Positions 14,712-16,825 of a stretch of 16,825 nucleotides of DNA are shown here, in pieces. The notes beneath the pieces were generated by a model. That model worked only from the letters and a program-made list of their open reading frames with translations. It did no database searches and was not told where the DNA came from. The DNA comes from an uncultured Bacteroidota bacterium (GTDB lineage Bacteria; Bacteroidota; Bacteroidia; Bacteroidales; UBA12481), in assembly GCA_903832165.1 (NCBI GenBank), contig CAILAQ010000528.1, positions 1 through 16,825 of the forward strand, in the 5' to 3' direction. The position numbers were made by a program, and so were the translations under genes. Every line of letters starts with the position of its first letter. Position 1 is the stretch's first letter.

Positions 14712-16520
14712 TTACTCCTCTTTAATGCACCGGACATAGAAATACCCCTGAGTATTTCCCCACATCATATCGACTCCATCATAATTTCTTTGCAGCCCCA
14801 TGTAGTATTGTGCCTGATACAGGTTAAAATAGGGCCGGTCGGTTACAGAAAGAAATTGCACTTCCTTGTAAAGTCCTTCGTAGGTGTATACTGTATCCTT
14901 AATATTTCCAAATGAGTCATACTCGAACTGAAACGAGCCCCTGCCTGTATATCGGGCATTAAATCCGATACTTCCACCTACCATGAGTGCATCGCGACCG
15001 CCAACCGCCGGTATATGTTCTGCCATGATCTCCCAATCCTGTCTGGTCGGCAGCCGCCAGCCAGTCGGACAGTAATTCTTGCCGGCAGCAGTATACCACA
15101 CTGACCGTTGTCCCTGATAAAGTGACCCAAAAGCACTGCAGTTTCCGCTCGTCTCTTCATAACATTTTTGCAGCATCGGAAGGGTCATTTTCGGATCAGT
15201 ACGAAAATCAAGGTTATCCGACATCCACCACTGGTCGCCGATCTTCACCGTTCCATAATACTTACCATCACGCCGGTCAAGCAGATAACCTGTCTGGGCA
15301 GTGGATTGTGACACCAGCACCTTTGTTTTTGTTATTGCCTTTTCCCCACCCTCATCCTCAGCCTCCAGGGTAATCCAATACTGGCCAGGCTCTGTAAACT
15401 GGTGAAAGAGCTGTTTCTCAAATGACCAGCCTGTATCCCAGTTACCGTCCCCATCGAAATCCCAGCGGATTTTCAGCTGTGTTGGTGGTGTAACATCATC
15501 GGTTGAAGGCCAGGCGCTGATGAAGAAATTCGTGCTAACATTCCCGTATGGCGTGGATACCTGAATTTTCGGCACCGGTGGCTTATTTTCCTTGACTACA
15601 AAAAACTCTTTCACAATACTATTAGTCAACCCCAGCTGGTCAGTAATCTTCAGGGTAACCGTCTGCATGCCGGCTGCCCAGAACTGGTGCTTAAAAAGTG
15701 GATCCTTGAACGGGCCATACACCACCTCCGACTGGATATCCCAGGTGTAGGCAAATACCCTGGACAGATCGGTTGCATGATGGGTGGCCGAGGCATCCAG
15801 CAAAAAAGTGTCTTTTACTGTTGCCTCCTCAGGCGACCATTTAAAATCAGGAACAATACCCTCATCGTGCAAATTTACCAACAGCAGCTGAGTCAATGTC
15901 GTCGTCCGCCTGGTGGGATCGGTTACCAGGAGTTTTACGTCGTAATTTACGGCCTTCTTAAATTTGTGTTTCGCCACAGGATTAGAGCTCGGTTCCGTGT
16001 CCCAAACACCGTCACCCTCAAAATCCCAGCGGAAAAGCAAGGTGGAAAAGGCATCCTCATCATCGAAAGTGGAGCTTGCATCAAAAGTAAATTGCATCAT
16101 ATAATTGCCCTCCGGCGGATCCACTTTGAAAGCAGCATGCGGAGCTGAATATCCCTGATCAACATGAATATTTTTATTTACCAGAATACGCTGCCCGTCC
16201 TGGGTAAGAATTTCGGCCTTCACGGAATGCACTCCCTTTTTATAGAACCGATGAGTGGTGGTTGGATAGGCAGTAAAAGAATCATCCCACACAGAATCCT
16301 CGTTCAGGTCCCAGCGAATATAAAACTCCTCATGTGTTTTTGGCAGATTGGGAACATCGATCCGGAAATCAAAAATCTGGGTGGTGAGGCCGCTGTCGGG
16401 CTTCATGACCATCAGAACATCAGGTTTCCAGGCAGAAGAATCTTTTTTGCATGACGGTACCGTGATAACCAGGAAAATCATCAGGATAAGCAGAGAACCG
16501 GTAGCTGAGGGCCTCTTCAT
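14712..16520 (-). CDS. Lipoprotein with four PKD-like domains and C-terminal FISUMP domain
   Basis: This 602-residue protein has a lipoprotein signal: MKRPSATG, hydrophobic LLILMIFLVITVPS, then C24 followed by KKDSS, which fits an envelope-anchored lipoprotein. Four PKD-like modules follow (approximately 36-115, 116-210, 211-305, 306-405), with RWDLNEDSVWDD, RWDFEGDGVWDT, YTWDI and RWDFDGDGNWDT. The acidic Asp-rich loops suggest Ca2+ sites. The C-terminus (from about 420) is a FISUMP domain, with TVKIGDQWWMSDNLDF, NYCPTGWRLPTRQDWE and YVRCIKEE, a lectin-like fold known from Fibrobacter and Bacteroidota. ATG 16520 is favoured over upstream codons because it places the signal peptide at the N-terminus and overlaps the upstream gene's TAA by one base. 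The role is probably surface binding or adhesion. This is inferred from domains. Confidence 0.88.
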   Translation of the reverse strand: MKRPSATGSLLILMIFLVITVPSCKKDSSAWKPDVLMVMKPDSGLTTQIFDFRIDVPNLPKTHEEFYIRWDLNEDSVWDDSFTAYPTTTHRFYKKGVHSVKAEILTQDGQRILVNKNIHVDQGYSAPHAAFKVDPPEGNYMMQFTFDASSTFDDEDAFSTLLFRWDFEGDGVWDTEPSSNPVAKHKFKKAVNYDVKLLVTDPTRRTTTLTQLLLVNLHDEGIVPDFKWSPEEATVKDTFLLDASATHHATDLSRVFAYTWDIQSEVVYGPFKDPLFKHQFWAAGMQTVTLKITDQLGLTNSIVKEFFVVKENKPPVPKIQVSTPYGNVSTNFFISAWPSTDDVTPPTQLKIRWDFDGDGNWDTGWSFEKQLFHQFTEPGQYWITLEAEDEGGEKAITKTKVLVSQSTAQTGYLLDRRDGKYYGTVKIGDQWWMSDNLDFRTDPKMTLPMLQKCYEETSGNCSAFGSLYQGQRSVWYTAAGKNYCPTGWRLPTRQDWEIMAEHIPAVGGRDALMVGGSIGFNARYTGRGSFQFEYDSFGNIKDTVYTYEGLYKEVQFLSVTDRPYFNLYQAQYYMGLQRNYDGVDMMWGNTQGYFYVRCIKEE

Positions 16521-16825
16521 TACTGGAAAATCAGGTTCTTGCTGAAGACCTTGCCAATTTCCACATCCACCCAGCCGCTGGTCCACCAGATGCTCAGCTT
16601 GCCACCCGGGAATCCTGCGTACAGGCAGGAGTCAGCCTGACAGGTACAGGTAATGCCTGCCTGATAGAAATATCGACCCGGCAAAAGGGTAAACCGGTAG
16701 GTGATTTTATAGTCCGATACATTAGCGGCATTGCAAAATTGCTTCTTATACAGGCTGTCCAATGATTTAGCGAGGCTCAGGTCGACACGGTGCAGACCCT
16801 TATCGGGCAGGTCGAGTACCGGCAT
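16520..16825 (-). CDS. Protein of unknown function (partial at right edge)
   Basis: The visible 101 residues read to a stop TAA at 16522-16520 that overlaps the ATG of the PKD/FISUMP gene (TAATG), implying translational coupling. An ATG lies at the very edge (16825), so whether this is the true start cannot be judged. The segment contains YRFTLLPGRYFYQAGITCTCQADSCLYAGFPGG followed by WWTSGWVDVEIG, with several Cys residues. It looks beta-rich and extracytoplasmic, but I recognise no family. The genes behave as a pair, and the two products may work together at the cell surface. Confidence 0.7.
   Translation of the reverse strand: MPVLDLPDKGLHRVDLSLAKSLDSLYKKQFCNAANVSDYKITYRFTLLPGRYFYQAGITCTCQADSCLYAGFPGGKLSIWWTSGWVDVEIGKVFSKNLIFQ

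Noticed and set aside
16521..16586. Extended start of the PKD/FISUMP gene
   Set aside because: ATG 16520 overlaps the upstream stop and is followed at once by a lipoprotein signal; the longer form would add 22 residues in front of the signal peptide.

Overview
This window looks like part of a chromosome from a Bacteroidota bacterium, most likely Bacteroidales-like and environmental or uncultured. The reasons are family content (a secreted GH92 mannosidase, a FISUMP/PKD lipoprotein, a DUF4143 ATPase, DUF2007) and a promoter upstream of cysE that fits the Bacteroidota pattern TTTG-N19-TAnnTTTG. Intergenic tracts with a 7-base period, of a kind I associate with this phylum, add weak support. No rRNA, tRNA, CRISPR array, integrase or transposase gene was found.

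Layout. (1) 1-1496, minus strand: a GTG-started SPL-like radical SAM protein, then an AI-2E-type membrane permease cut by the left edge. (2) 1653-10345, plus strand: a secreted GH92 exo-alpha-mannosidase, a small secreted protein of unknown function, a DUF4143 ATPase whose start codon lies in a large inverted repeat, and a 1466-residue secreted GH38-like enzyme carrying two Fn3-like domains, a chitobiase C-terminal-like domain and an F5/8 type C domain. No SusC/SusD pair is present, so this is a mannoside-oriented cluster rather than a classical PUL. (3) 10480-11142: a NarL/FixJ-type response regulator, followed by a perfect 14-bp inverted repeat and a good promoter. (4) 11282-13025: serine acetyltransferase and cysteine synthase 10 bases apart, the two-step cysteine pathway. 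(5) 13026-13232: a 207-bp MITE-like element with heptad-repeat arms. (6) 13271-14502: rlmF, a second heptad tract and a DUF2007 protein. (7) 14633-14704: a possible 23-residue membrane peptide. (8) 14712-16825, minus strand: a PKD/FISUMP lipoprotein translationally coupled to an upstream gene that runs off the right edge.

Working together: GH92 and the GH38-like enzyme probably trim alpha-mannosides (N-glycans or mannans) outside the cytoplasm, and CysE-CysK make cysteine from serine. The other genes have no clear shared job. I see no complete new defence or mobile system. The most unusual non-coding signals are the 21-bp inverted repeat over the ATPase start codon, the MITE-like element, and the palindromes at cysE and rlmF.

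Several reading frames can be extended upstream to TTG codons. For GH92, the ATPase, CysE, CysK and the PKD/FISUMP protein I chose the internal ATG, for the reasons given in each entry.
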